Shown: positions 1 to 8,633, numbered from the stretch's first letter. The stretch is 24,370 bases of DNA from CAG-791 sp003447895 (GCA_946620035.1 CAMOMX010000028.1:1-24370); one strand, 5' to 3'. The notes: generated by a model from the letters alone, not told the origin. Made by a program: numbers and translations.

Positions 1-223
1 CCCATGTCTGGGGGTTCATCAGGATCGCGCAGTCAACGCCTACGTTCTCAGGGCTTTCCTGTACAAATTTCTGCCACCAGGCCCTTTTGACGTTGTTCTT
101 AAGCTCAACGCCCAGGTTGCCGTAATCCCATGTGTTTGCCAGTCCGCCGTAGATCTGGGAACCGGGATAAATAAAGCCTCTGGCATTACACAGTGCTACG
201 ATCTTTTCCATTGTCTTTTCCAT
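1..223 (-). CDS. glyQS: glycyl-tRNA synthetase, N-terminal part (gene runs off the left edge)
   Basis: Class II glycine-tRNA ligase of the single-chain (alpha-2 dimer) type, which charges tRNA-Gly in the cytoplasm. Only the first 74 codons are in the window. The read-out contains the family's N-terminal signature: the stretch around residues 13-35 (ARGFIYPGSQIYGGLANTWD), then YGNLGVELKNNVK, and the motif DCAILMNPQTW at the window edge. The chosen ATG at 223 has AAAGGAG (235-241) 11 nt upstream. A second in-frame ATG at 211 is less well placed. A good sigma-A type promoter lies at 314-342, so the gene can be transcribed separately from recO upstream. The leader is only about 84 nt, too short for a T-box, which is a common control element of such genes in Bacillota. 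Identity is very secure; the C-terminal part is not visible. Confidence 0.96.
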   Translation of the reverse strand, partial: MEKTMEKIVALCNARGFIYPGSQIYGGLANTWDYGNLGVELKNNVKRAWWQKFVQESPENVGVDCAILMNPQTW

Positions 224-313
224 TGACTCTCGCGCTCCTTTATTTTTAATATTTGCTATTGATGCCTTTTGTAAAAATACTGCCGTTTTTTTATGTTAAA
301 TCATCGGCATTTT

Positions 314-342
314 ATTATAAGGGAAGAATGCCCCTTTTGCAA
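314..342 (-). promoter_or_regulatory. sigma-A type promoter for the glycyl-tRNA synthetase gene
   Basis: On the minus strand a -35 box TTGCAA (337-342) and a perfect -10 box TATAAT (314-319) are separated by exactly 17 bp. The predicted start of transcription is near 307, giving a leader of about 84 nt before the ATG at 223. It sits just after the recO stop codon. The call rests on sequence match only. Confidence 0.7.
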
Positions 343-364
343 CGAGGAATGCGCATATTCGGCG

Positions 365-1015
365 TCAGAGAAGCACTTCCAGGATCGAAAGGCTCTGAAA
401 GCGGTGATGCCATGTCCTCTCCAAAAGCCATTTGGAATAGGCTTCGAGCTCCCTCAGGACTTCCTCCTTGACACTGAAGGAATAGACGCCTGCCGGCGGT
501 GTCCTGTACAGATAGTCCAGCGTGTGAAGGGTCGCGTCGAGATAGCGGACGCCCCGCTGCGGCCCGGGGTACTCCCCCTCCAGCATGACCGTCTTGATCT
601 CAAAGACCGCTCTCACAAGCCGGTTGTCAAACTGATCGGACTCCAGGGCCCGCAGGCTCTGATAGGCCAGAAGGAGAAGGGCCGTCCCGTCGCTGTTCTC
701 CCTCGTCACATACTGGAGGATCTCCATAAAATAGGAGCCGTAACAGGCGGCGGTAATATCCGTCCGGAGCTGTTCAAAGAAATTGTCCACCTTCGCCTCA
801 ACGATCTGGTAGGCGCTCCTTCCCTCCCGGATCTTAAAAGTTCCGAACACAAAGGGGGAGGCGGCAGCCATCATCATGCTCCCCGGCTTTCGCGCTCCCC
901 TGGCAAATCCGGAGATTCTTCCTCTCTCTTTGGTCAGGATCTCTATTCTTTTGTCAAATTCGCCCGCGGGAACGCTCTTTAAGACGATTCCCGTCACAGT
1001 ATACTCTGAACTCAT
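365..1015 (-). CDS. recO: DNA repair protein RecO
   Basis: RecO (216 aa) acts in RecFOR recombinational repair, where it helps load RecA on SSB-coated single strands. The N-terminus has the family's OB-fold start (YTVTGIVLKS, then DKRIEILTKERGRISGFARGARKP), followed by the helical region (SPFVFGTF, CYGSYFMEIL). The C-terminal half has no CxxC pairs, so the zinc finger of many RecO proteins is absent. Instead it reads TLHTLDYLYRTPP...YSFSV, which I recall as common in Lachnospiraceae RecO. I chose the ATG at 1015 because AGGCGG (1026-1031) is 10 nt upstream. A TTG at 1021 would add two residues but sits too close to that site. It starts 31 bp after era ends, so the two are very likely cotranscribed. 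Confidence 0.93.
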   Translation of the reverse strand: MSSEYTVTGIVLKSVPAGEFDKRIEILTKERGRISGFARGARKPGSMMMAAASPFVFGTFKIREGRSAYQIVEAKVDNFFEQLRTDITAACYGSYFMEILQYVTRENSDGTALLLLAYQSLRALESDQFDNRLVRAVFEIKTVMLEGEYPGPQRGVRYLDATLHTLDYLYRTPPAGVYSFSVKEEVLRELEAYSKWLLERTWHHRFQSLSILEVLL

Positions 1016-1046
1016 GGTCAAAATACCGCCTGACTGCAGCGCACCG

Positions 1047-2057
1047 TCATTTATATTTGCGCATATCGTATCCGAAGGACTTCATCTGCTGCTCGTTGTC
1101 CTTCCAGTCCTTTCGGACCTTGACCCAGAGCTTCAGATTTACCTTGCACTGAAGCATATTCTCGATATCGGTCCGGGCCGCCGTCCCGATCTTTTTGAGC
1201 ATCTGTCCCTGCTTTCCGATGACGATCAGCTTGTGGCTCTCCCTCTCGCAGATGATCGAGGCGTCGATATCACAGATCTCTGTGCCGTCCCTTCTGGTCC
1301 TCGTCTTCATGGTCTCGATGGTGACCGCGATCCCGTGGGGCACTTCTTCCTGCAGGAGCCTTAGCGCCTTCTCTCGGATGATCTCCGCGGCGATCTCTCT
1401 CTCGGTCTCGGTCGTGATCTGCTCCTCGTCGTAGAAGGGCTCTCCCTCGGGAAGAAGGCCGAACAGACTTTTCAGAAGGTCGTCCGTCCCCATGCCGCTT
1501 CTTGCGCTCACGGGAATGATCCCCTGAAGGTTTGTGGAAACGGCGCCCCTGCCTGCCGCCTCCGCCTCTTTGGAACGCTCACCGACCGCCTCCTCATAGG
1601 CTCTCTGATAGAGTGCGATGACGGGCAGAAGCTGCGCTTTTTTGACCGAATCGATCTTGTTGATCACGATCAGGACCGGCGTCGTCGAGGCCGCAAGGAG
1701 CTTTAAGATCGCCTTGTCCTCCTCGCTCATCTTCTCGCGGGGCTCCACGAGCCAGAGCACAGCGTCCACTTCCTTGATCGTGCTCTCGGCGGCCCTCACC
1801 ATGAACTCTCCCATCTTGGTCCTTGACTGATGGATCCCGGGCGTATCCAAAAAGACGATCTGCCCTCTGTCCTCTGTCAGAATCGTGCGGACCTGGGTCC
1901 TTGTCGTCTGGGGCTTATAGGAAGTGATCGCGATCTTCTGCCCGATCAGGCGGTTCATCAGGGTGGATTTCCCCACATTGGGCTTTCCGATGATCGTGGC
2001 AAATCCCGCTTTCTTTGCTTCCATATTTTCTGCTGTAAGTTCTTTGTTCTCTGCCAT
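1047..2057 (-). CDS. era: GTPase Era
   Basis: Era (336 aa) is a GTPase that binds the 3' end of 16S rRNA and helps mature the 30S subunit. All motifs are present: G1 GKPNVGKST (residues 24-32), the TTRTQVR segment around 51-57 (G2), G3 DTPG (71-74), G4 NKID (133-136), G5 SAR (184-186), then a KH RNA-binding domain with GKQGQMLKKIG (281-291). It is longer than the roughly 300 residues usual for the family, through an 11-residue N-terminal extension and an insertion of about 20 charged residues between G4 and G5 (about 157-178). The ATG at 2057 has AAGGT about 10 nt upstream; the next ATG (residue 12) has no visible ribosome binding site. It lies 29 bp downstream of the M16C peptidase gene and 31 bp upstream of recO, which suggests one operon. 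Confidence 0.96.
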   Translation of the reverse strand: MAENKELTAENMEAKKAGFATIIGKPNVGKSTLMNRLIGQKIAITSYKPQTTRTQVRTILTEDRGQIVFLDTPGIHQSRTKMGEFMVRAAESTIKEVDAVLWLVEPREKMSEEDKAILKLLAASTTPVLIVINKIDSVKKAQLLPVIALYQRAYEEAVGERSKEAEAAGRGAVSTNLQGIIPVSARSGMGTDDLLKSLFGLLPEGEPFYDEEQITTETEREIAAEIIREKALRLLQEEVPHGIAVTIETMKTRTRRDGTEICDIDASIICERESHKLIVIGKQGQMLKKIGTAARTDIENMLQCKVNLKLWVKVRKDWKDNEQQMKSFGYDMRKYK

Positions 2058-2086
2058 GCAGTTTATTACCTTGCCTTTTCTGATTT

Positions 2087-5065
2087 TTACTGGAGTTTCT
2101 CCAGTCTCTCGAATCTGTCCGCTTCCGACCTCATCTTCTCGTCATTTCCGACAGCGCACAGGACATCGTCGCTGAGGAAAGCCTCTAAGTGGCCCGAGAG
2201 CGCCCGGATCTCCTCCGGTGTGCACGAGAGCACCTGCTGTCTCTCTTTTCGGGCCCTCTCCTCGGTGAGTCCCGTCATATAAGCGCTTAGTGAATACTTG
2301 CCGTAGACCGGCGGCGTCATGGGGTGATCCATCGAGCTGACCGCGCCGATGATATACTTGGTCATGCTGCGCTCGTCCGCGTCAAAATTCCGAACATACT
2401 CAGGGGCGCCCTCAAACGTCTCGATCGTCTGTCCAAGGTGGGGGTCTCTGTAGGAGACGAAGTAGGCATATCCGTCTCTTGTGAAGCTGCTCATGCAGCC
2501 GTAGGCGCCGCCCTTGACCCGGACATTGTTCCACAGATAATCATATCCCAGGATCACGCGAAGAACACGGAGGGCTCCGGTATATTCACAGCCCTTTTTG
2601 CCGAAATTCCCGGCTCTGCAGACATACTGGACCTGTCCGGCTGTCGTAAAGCCCTCTTTGACCTTGACGGGTGTTACACGGAAGGCCTCACCGTATGCGG
2701 CGCGGTCCTCTTCCGCGCTCCTTCCCTCCGGAAGGGCCTCCGCGAGCGCCCGGATCTGTCCGGCAACGCCCGGTATGTTCTGTCCGTCCGCTGTGCAGTC
2801 GACCATGATGTGGTCTGCGCGGAAGATATAGTTTGCCATCTCGGTGAGGATTCCGGTCAGCTCCCCGGAGTCTCCCTTTTCGAGCTTCCCGCAGACCTCA
2901 TCCAGCTTGTGGTAAGCATTGAGGCCGTTTACGTAATCCATAATGAGGGAAGTCTCGGAGATGCAGGACAGCGCCCGCACCGCTGCCGTGACATGTCCGG
3001 AAGCCGGAAGGTCCGCGCGCATAGCCGCCCTCTCCTCCTCGAGAACTTCCAGGATGCGGTCCCTGCTGTTCCACTTCGTCGCGGTAAGGATCTCTCTGAC
3101 GATCCTCATGGCATCGGAGAGATTTCCGTCGAGGACCTTGCAGTTGATTTCTGCCATCATCCTGTATTGGGACGCATTGGCGTACTGCGTGTACACACTC
3201 GCCGTCACGCCGATCCCGCCGGTATAGATGTTGATCTCCTGGTCGAGCTGCGCGTAGCTGAAGTTCTCCGTATCCAGAACGCCCAGAAGCGTCTTGAAGA
3301 TTCCCAGGTAAGGGAAGAACTTCTGAGGGAGCTTCGTGATGTCAAACATGAAGGTCAGGTAGTCGATTCCCGCCGTATTGAGAGGGTGCGCGATCAGCGC
3401 CGCTTCCTGCGCGCGCCCTTCTTTTCCGGCGACGGGAATTTTCGTGATCTCGTTTACAAACGGCTTGATCTCCGGGCTCAGGTCCTCCCTCGTAAGCTGC
3501 GGGATCTTTCTGAGGTTTTCCTCGGTATCCGGTGTCTCCTGCCATTTGCGGAGCGCCGCCAGATCGTCCACGATCTTCTGCCTCTCCTCAGTGGAGAGCC
3601 CCGCCGCGTAAGTCTCCAGCTTCTGTCTGAGCTCCTCCGAGATCTTCTCCGTAAGTCCCACCTCCGGCGTCATGACTACGATCGCCTTGTGCGGATTGTC
3701 GAGGAAGTGCTTTCTGATCAGCCCTTCAAAATAGCCCTTGTCCATCTTCTCCCGAAGAGAAGTAAACGCGTCTCCCAGCTCCAGGTTGATAAAGGGCGTC
3801 ATGTCGTTGTAGAGCCATGTGTCGAGGGCATTCAGGCCGTAGACCAATCCCTTGGGATAGAGGCCGTAGTTGGCCTCCCTGTATTTGAACTCAAAGCGGT
3901 TGATGCTGGCGAGAAGGGCTCTCTGGTCCAGTCCCTCATCCGCGATCCCGCGAAGGGTGTCCTCGATGGTCTCTATAAATTCCTGCTTTCTTTCGGGATC
4001 TGTATATTTGGCCGTGACCGTGTAGCTGGGCTGTTTGATCCCGAGCTCCAGGAGGGAATAGACATCCTCGCCGATTCCCTTGTCCCTGAGCGCTTTTTTG
4101 ACAGGGGCGCCTTCGGCGTCGCAGAGCATGAAATCAATGATCTTGAAGGCGAGGGCGAGCTCCGTGTCCTGTCCGTCCGGGGACAGGGAGACGTTCCAGG
4201 TCAGGTAGCTCCTTCCGGCCAGCTCCTCCTCAGTCAGCACGGAATACTGCACGGACGCCTCATGCGGCGCATCGAAGGGAGGCTCCGACGCGATCTCGGA
4301 GTTTATCTCCAGTCTGTCAAAGTTTGAAAGATAAGCCTCATCCAGATAGAGAAGCCGCTCTTCCATGTCCATGTCGCCGTACAGATAAATATAGCTGTTG
4401 GACGGGTGATAATATCTTCTGTGGAAGTCCAGATAGGCCTCATAGGTCAGGTCCGGAATGTTGACCGGGTCTCCGCCCGACTCGACGGCGTAAGGCGTAT
4501 GGGGGTAGAGCGTATTGTAAATACTGCGGGAGAGCATGTCGTCCGGTGAGGAGAGCGCCCCCTTCATCTCGTTGTAGACGACGCCGTTTACCGTGATCGG
4601 GCTCTCGGCGTCATCCGCCTCATAGTGCCAGCCCTCCTGCCGGAAGATATTCTGCTCCTTATAAATATTGGGATAAAAGACCGCGTCCAGATAGACGTGC
4701 ATCAGGTTCTTAAAGTCCGTGTCGTTGCAGCTGGCCACGGGATACACCGTCTTGTCGGGATAGGTCATCGCGTTCAGGAAAGTGTTGAGCGATCCCTTTA
4801 CGAGCTCGATAAAGGGATCCTTGACCGGGAAATCTCTCGATCCGCACAGCACGGTGTGCTCGATGATGTGCGCGACGCCGGTGGAATCCGCCGGCGGTGT
4901 CCGAAACGCGATATAGAAGACTTTGTTGTCATCGTCGGAAGGGATGAGGGCAACCCTCGCGCCCGTCTTTTTGTGGTGCAGCAGCAGGCTGTCGCAGCCT
5001 GTGTCCGTAAGGTACTGGTGCTGCAGGACTTCGTATTTGTCCAGTATTTTTTTCGTCACTTGCAT
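2087..5065 (-). CDS. M16C family zinc metallopeptidase (PreP/insulinase-like)
   Basis: A 992-aa intracellular metallopeptidase of the inverzincin family, subfamily M16C, related to the presequence protease PreP. The zinc site is clear: HIIEH at residues 66-70 (His66 and His70 ligands, Glu69 catalytic), with the third ligand Glu166 in YNEMKG. The 96-residue gap between His70 and that Glu matches PreP rather than pitrilysin. The C-terminal part has the R-V-K-G-G-A-Y-G segment, the Arg/Tyr region that in this family contacts substrate. There is no signal peptide, so a role in clearing cytoplasmic peptides is likely (inference). The reading frame opens further upstream at 5143, but that part would run into the preceding terminator. 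The ATG at 5065 has AAGGA 13 nt upstream and begins the homologous region. It is followed closely by era. Confidence 0.93.
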   Translation of the reverse strand: MQVTKKILDKYEVLQHQYLTDTGCDSLLLHHKKTGARVALIPSDDDNKVFYIAFRTPPADSTGVAHIIEHTVLCGSRDFPVKDPFIELVKGSLNTFLNAMTYPDKTVYPVASCNDTDFKNLMHVYLDAVFYPNIYKEQNIFRQEGWHYEADDAESPITVNGVVYNEMKGALSSPDDMLSRSIYNTLYPHTPYAVESGGDPVNIPDLTYEAYLDFHRRYYHPSNSYIYLYGDMDMEERLLYLDEAYLSNFDRLEINSEIASEPPFDAPHEASVQYSVLTEEELAGRSYLTWNVSLSPDGQDTELALAFKIIDFMLCDAEGAPVKKALRDKGIGEDVYSLLELGIKQPSYTVTAKYTDPERKQEFIETIEDTLRGIADEGLDQRALLASINRFEFKYREANYGLYPKGLVYGLNALDTWLYNDMTPFINLELGDAFTSLREKMDKGYFEGLIRKHFLDNPHKAIVVMTPEVGLTEKISEELRQKLETYAAGLSTEERQKIVDDLAALRKWQETPDTEENLRKIPQLTREDLSPEIKPFVNEITKIPVAGKEGRAQEAALIAHPLNTAGIDYLTFMFDITKLPQKFFPYLGIFKTLLGVLDTENFSYAQLDQEINIYTGGIGVTASVYTQYANASQYRMMAEINCKVLDGNLSDAMRIVREILTATKWNSRDRILEVLEEERAAMRADLPASGHVTAAVRALSCISETSLIMDYVNGLNAYHKLDEVCGKLEKGDSGELTGILTEMANYIFRADHIMVDCTADGQNIPGVAGQIRALAEALPEGRSAEEDRAAYGEAFRVTPVKVKEGFTTAGQVQYVCRAGNFGKKGCEYTGALRVLRVILGYDYLWNNVRVKGGAYGCMSSFTRDGYAYFVSYRDPHLGQTIETFEGAPEYVRNFDADERSMTKYIIGAVSSMDHPMTPPVYGKYSLSAYMTGLTEERARKERQQVLSCTPEEIRALSGHLEAFLSDDVLCAVGNDEKMRSEADRFERLEKLQ

Positions 5066-5102
5066 ATTTACGCCATATTCCTTGTTCTGTATGGTTTTAT
5101 CA

Positions 5103-5131
5103 ACACTACTATTATAATCGGGTTTTGTCAA
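5103..5131 (-). promoter_or_regulatory. possible promoter for the M16C peptidase-era-recO operon
   Basis: The minus strand holds a perfect TATAAT (5111-5116) and a perfect TTGACA (5126-5131), but only 9 bp apart, so they cannot form one promoter. Either TATAAT works with a poor -35 (TTTCTT or CTTTCT, 16-17 bp away), or TTGACA works with TAGTGT (5103-5108) at 17 bp. Some promoter is expected here because the terminator just upstream should end the preceding transcript. Confidence 0.4.
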
Positions 5132-5141
5132 AAAGAAAGAC

Positions 5142-5187
5142 AAAAACAGCTGCCCTGTGCAGATGTCTGCACAGGGCAGCTGTTTTT
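5142..5187 (-). terminator. intrinsic terminator after the BspA-type gene
   Basis: A perfect inverted repeat: the 22-nt arms 5142-5163 and 5166-5187 are separated by only 2 nt, with a GC-rich core (CAGCTGCCCTGTGCAG). On the minus strand it begins 10 nt after the stop codon at 5198 and is followed by TTTTTG and a further T-rich run. The plus strand also ends in a T-run, so it could work in both directions. Confidence 0.9.
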
Positions 5188-5197
5188 TAATACCCGT

Positions 5198-8100
5198 TTA
5201 TCTCTTTACTGTCGCTGCCTTCACAGCGCTCCAGGGAGAATAATAATTCACCTTATTTACAGTCTTATATGTGCGGATTCGTACGTAGTATTTCTTTCCG
5301 CCGGTGAGCTTGGTGATCGTCTTGGAAACTGCAGCTGCGCCTTTTACAGTTACGGTCTTCCTATTCCTGGTGAACTTGCTGTCTGTCGCGTACTGGATCT
5401 GGTATCCTGTCGTCTGTGTCGCCTGTTTCTTCCACTTAACAATCATCTTCTTGGAAGCCGGTGTCAGCGAGACCAGTGCTGTTCCCTTAGGATTGATCTT
5501 GAAGGAAACCGTCCTGGTGCCGGAGTAGTTGCCCTTCATTTTGACAGTAATCTTGTATGCGCCCGGATTCTTGCGTCCGGCAGCATACGTTACTGTGTAG
5601 TTTGACGCCGCGAATTTCGTTTTTCCGCTCTTAACTGTGACGGCAGGTTTCCTGACCTTTCCATTATATATAACCGTGGCCGGCGTCAGTGTGACTGCCG
5701 GTGTGATCGTCTTAGGAGCAATCTTGTATTTTTTGGACGCCATTCCGCTGTAGCTGCCCTTCAGAACTACAGTCACTCTATACATGCCGGCATTGATGCT
5801 GGTTTCCGGCCATGTCACGGTATAATCTTTACCTTCCGTAAGCGTCGTCTCGCCGTCTTTCACAGTTACAACAGGCCTCTGTGTTTTGCCGGAGTAGGTG
5901 AAAGTGGACTGGGAGAAAATAATGGTCGGTATAATCTCATGAACTACAGCCGCACTATACCAGCCGGGAGCGCTGCCGTCGTAGTCGGAAAGATTTGCAT
6001 AAGTCGGTGCATTTGCAGCCGCCCCATCCAGTGTCGAATACCTCGTCCATTTTTCGCCGGGCGGATTCTGGGTAAAGATTGACTTTTCACCCAGCGCAAG
6101 GGTATCAAGGTTTTCAGTCAGACTGAATATGCCGTTCATATTAACTACATTTTCTGTGTTAAAACTGCTTACATTCAGTTTTTTCAATCCCGCGCAGACA
6201 CTGAACATGTGATTCATATTCGTTACGTTCGACGTGTCAAAGTTTGAGAGGTCAAGTTCCGTCAACGAAACACAGGTAGTAAACATGTCGGACATGTCTG
6301 TCACATTTTCTGTATTAAAGCCGCTGACGTCAATTTCTGCCAGTTTCCTGCAGCGCTTAAACATATCTTTCATATCTGTGACTTTTGACGTATTCAAGCC
6401 TGAAAGATTCAGCTCTGACAGATTTTCACACCAGCCAAACATGCAGCCCATATCCGTCACTTTCGCTGTGTCAAAACCTGAAACATCAAGTTTTGTCAGC
6501 AGCTTGCAGCTGAACATAGATGACATATCAGTTACCTTTTCTGTGTTGAAACTGCTGACATCAAGTTCTGTGACAGACTCGCAGCCGGAAAACATAGATG
6601 ACATGTCTTCTGCATTCTCTGTATTAAAGCCTGTGACATCAATCTCTTTCAGATTTGTGCAGTAACCGAACATGTATGAGAAGTCGGTCACGTTCTGTGT
6701 ATGAAAGCTGCTGACATCAACGCTTTCCAGTGCATTGCATTGATAGAACATGTGCGACATGTTTGTCACGTTCCCTGTATTGAAACTGCTAAGATCAAGA
6801 TTCGTCAGGCTGCTGCACGTATCAAACATCGATTTCATAGTTGCCGCATTTGACGTATCAAAATCTCCGAACGTGATGTTCTTAAGAGCCGTACAATTTA
6901 AGAACATCTCTGTCAGATCGGACGCCTTTTCAGCATTGAGGCTGCTAAGATCCACACTGGTAAGTGCTTCGCAGTCACGGAACAGACTGGACATATCAGC
7001 ATTCTCCGCCATGCTGAAGCTGCCGAATTCTACATTCTGCAAGGAAGTGCAGCCGGAAAACATCCATGATATATCCTTAATATTTTGCAGGCTCAGGCTG
7101 CTGAGATCTATACTCGACAGGCTGATGCAATCTGAAAACATGCCATGTAAATTCAGCTCTTTGTTATTGACTGAGTCTCCCCAGATCACTTCTTCCAAAG
7201 CGCTGCAGTTCGAGAACATGGAATCCATTGCCGTCGCATTATCAAAAACCACACTGCTGAGATCAAGGCTGTTCAGGCTGCCGCATTTATAAAACATCAG
7301 AGAAAACTTCTCACCGTTCTCTGTCCTGAAATTGCTCAGATTCAGATCCGCCAGATTTGTACAGTCGGCAAACATGCTCGTAAAATCGGTCACGTTGACG
7401 GGATTGAAACTGCTCAGATCCAATTCCGTCAGCGCTGCACAATTATGGAACATATAGAACATGGAAGTGACATTCTCTGTTCTAAAGCTGCTGACGTCAA
7501 GACTGCCCAAGCTGCTGCAGTCACTGAACATGGAATCCATTCTCGTTACTTTTTCGGTGTTGAAGCTGCGGACATTCAAGGATGTCAAAGCACTGCAGCC
7601 CCTGAACATCCAGTGCATAGTCGTCACATTGGAGGTATCAAAGCTGCTGATATTCAGGCTAGCCAGCGAACTGCAATTCTCAAACATACTGGACATATCT
7701 GTAATCCTTGATGTGTTGAAGCCGCTGAGGTCCAGACTTGTAAGAGAGCTGCAATTTCTGAACATATGACTCATTCTGGTAACATTATCGGTATGAAACC
7801 CGCTCAGATCGATCTCTCTCAGAGCCGTATACCCATCAAACATCGCTTCGTGTGAGCCATTGCCGTTTACCGTACCCACAAAGCGGCAGCTCTCAATAGT
7901 ATTACAGTATCGATACCAGGGGTACGCTCCCTGAAGTCTTCCTTCGCTGTAGTCAAAGGTATATGTTCCGCCTTCTGCACCAATGATCAATTCATAGCTG
8001 CTCGTAACCCTCCAGGGCACTTCACCGAAGACGCCGCTCGCAATGTCGTCAGCAGCCGCCGCCGGATTGACCTGGGCTTCCTCTTTCTCTTCTGCCTGCG

Positions 8101-8527
8101 CAGATTCTTCATCAAGGATCCCTTCAGCGGGTACCTCCGGAACACCCTCGTCTAAAGCTTCCTCGACGGAAGTACTGTCGGTTTCCGCTTCGTCAGATGC
8201 AGCGCCGGGCTCTCCCTCATCCGCGCTTATGACATTTTCTTCCTCGTTGGCAGGAACCGCAGTATCTCCGCTGCCGGCCCCCTCCCCGCCAGTGGGTGCG
8301 GAATGGTCTTGATCATTGGTATCCGCGCCGGACTCCTCCCCGAAAGAAGACGCGGCAGAGTCACCCTCGTCCGATTCCGTAACAGTTACACCTTCGTCCG
8401 GATCTGTGTCAGTCTCCGTTTCTTCCTGCAGTTCAGCTGCATTCACTTCTCCCGCGAATACATACGCCGGCATAAGGGAAGCAGTCATTGCCGCACAAAG
8501 CAAAAATGTCAGAAGTCTCTTTTTCAT
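5198..8527 (-). CDS. BspA-type (DUF285) leucine-rich repeat surface protein with MBG-like and Fn3-like C-terminus
   Basis: A secreted 1109-aa protein. A signal peptide (MKKRLLTFLLCAAM..., cleavage near the AGEVNAAE segment) is followed by an acidic low-complexity stretch to about residue 160. Residues 229-799 hold 22 tandem 26-residue repeats of the DUF285/BspA type, consensus MFxxCxxLxxLDxSxFxTxxVTxM, plus a degenerate 23rd. Two MBG-like domains follow (about 866-935 and 940-1012, each with a Y-x-G-K start), then an Fn3-like domain (about 1013-1109) ending in YYVRIRTYK and SPWSAVK. There is no LPXTG, SLH or lipobox, so the mode of attachment is unknown. BspA-type proteins in other bacteria act as adhesins; that role here is inference. 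The ATG at 8527 has GGAGGT 5 nt upstream, and the open frame further upstream is not needed. It is transcribed alone between two terminators. Confidence 0.9.
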   Translation of the reverse strand: MKKRLLTFLLCAAMTASLMPAYVFAGEVNAAELQEETETDTDPDEGVTVTESDEGDSAASSFGEESGADTNDQDHSAPTGGEGAGSGDTAVPANEEENVISADEGEPGAASDEAETDSTSVEEALDEGVPEVPAEGILDEESAQAEEKEEAQVNPAAAADDIASGVFGEVPWRVTSSYELIIGAEGGTYTFDYSEGRLQGAYPWYRYCNTIESCRFVGTVNGNGSHEAMFDGYTALREIDLSGFHTDNVTRMSHMFRNCSSLTSLDLSGFNTSRITDMSSMFENCSSLASLNISSFDTSNVTTMHWMFRGCSALTSLNVRSFNTEKVTRMDSMFSDCSSLGSLDVSSFRTENVTSMFYMFHNCAALTELDLSSFNPVNVTDFTSMFADCTNLADLNLSNFRTENGEKFSLMFYKCGSLNSLDLSSVVFDNATAMDSMFSNCSALEEVIWGDSVNNKELNLHGMFSDCISLSSIDLSSLSLQNIKDISWMFSGCTSLQNVEFGSFSMAENADMSSLFRDCEALTSVDLSSLNAEKASDLTEMFLNCTALKNITFGDFDTSNAATMKSMFDTCSSLTNLDLSSFNTGNVTNMSHMFYQCNALESVDVSSFHTQNVTDFSYMFGYCTNLKEIDVTGFNTENAEDMSSMFSGCESVTELDVSSFNTEKVTDMSSMFSCKLLTKLDVSGFDTAKVTDMGCMFGWCENLSELNLSGLNTSKVTDMKDMFKRCRKLAEIDVSGFNTENVTDMSDMFTTCVSLTELDLSNFDTSNVTNMNHMFSVCAGLKKLNVSSFNTENVVNMNGIFSLTENLDTLALGEKSIFTQNPPGEKWTRYSTLDGAAANAPTYANLSDYDGSAPGWYSAAVVHEIIPTIIFSQSTFTYSGKTQRPVVTVKDGETTLTEGKDYTVTWPETSINAGMYRVTVVLKGSYSGMASKKYKIAPKTITPAVTLTPATVIYNGKVRKPAVTVKSGKTKFAASNYTVTYAAGRKNPGAYKITVKMKGNYSGTRTVSFKINPKGTALVSLTPASKKMIVKWKKQATQTTGYQIQYATDSKFTRNRKTVTVKGAAAVSKTITKLTGGKKYYVRIRTYKTVNKVNYYSPWSAVKAATVKR
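6131..7843 (-). repeat. 22 tandem 78-bp units coding the DUF285 leucine-rich repeats
   Basis: Each unit is 78 bp (26 codons) and begins with the codons for Met-Phe; in unit 12 the Met is Leu. Unit 18 is one codon shorter (MFSCKLLTK, where others have MFxxCxxLxx), losing one residue just before the conserved Cys. Units 7-13 are the most diverged and units 14-22 the most alike, as expected if the later part was copied more recently. Such arrays commonly change length between strains. Confidence 0.88.
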
Positions 8528-8582
8528 AATGTACCTCCGGTATGTAATAAAAAATTTTTTTCCAAAAAAGGGATTGCCGCGG

Positions 8583-8633
8583 TCAATCGTACGCAATGAC
8601 TCCTTTTCCGAGGAGGATGATTCTCTCTTTCAT
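8583..8633 (-). CDS. possible 16-residue leader peptide upstream of the BspA-type gene
   Basis: A short open frame reads MKERIILLGKGVIAYD and stops at TGA. A purine-rich GAGAGG lies 6 nt before its ATG. It ends 55 nt before the start codon of the large surface protein. A frame this short with a ribosome binding site can occur by chance, and I know no family for it. Confidence 0.2.
   Translation of the reverse strand: MKERIILLGKGVIAYD

Noticed and set aside
224..364. T-box riboswitch upstream of the glycyl-tRNA synthetase gene
   Set aside because: The predicted leader is only about 84 nt, with no T-box core sequence and no terminator/antiterminator pair.
2324..4327. Long plus-strand open frame (667 codons) opposite the M16C peptidase
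   Set aside because: It is the antisense frame of a GC-rich gene with clear catalytic motifs on the minus strand. Its translation is rich in Arg, Asp and Val without any recognisable motif, and it has no ribosome binding site.
6131..7843. Regular 78-bp period that could suggest a CRISPR array
   Set aside because: The units have no constant repeat plus unique spacer structure. They code a continuous DUF285 protein repeat.
8524..8596. Extension of the BspA-type protein to the start of its open frame at 8596
   Set aside because: The ATG at 8527 has an ideal GGAGGT and opens a standard signal peptide. The 23 residues before it would bury that signal and have no ribosome binding site.
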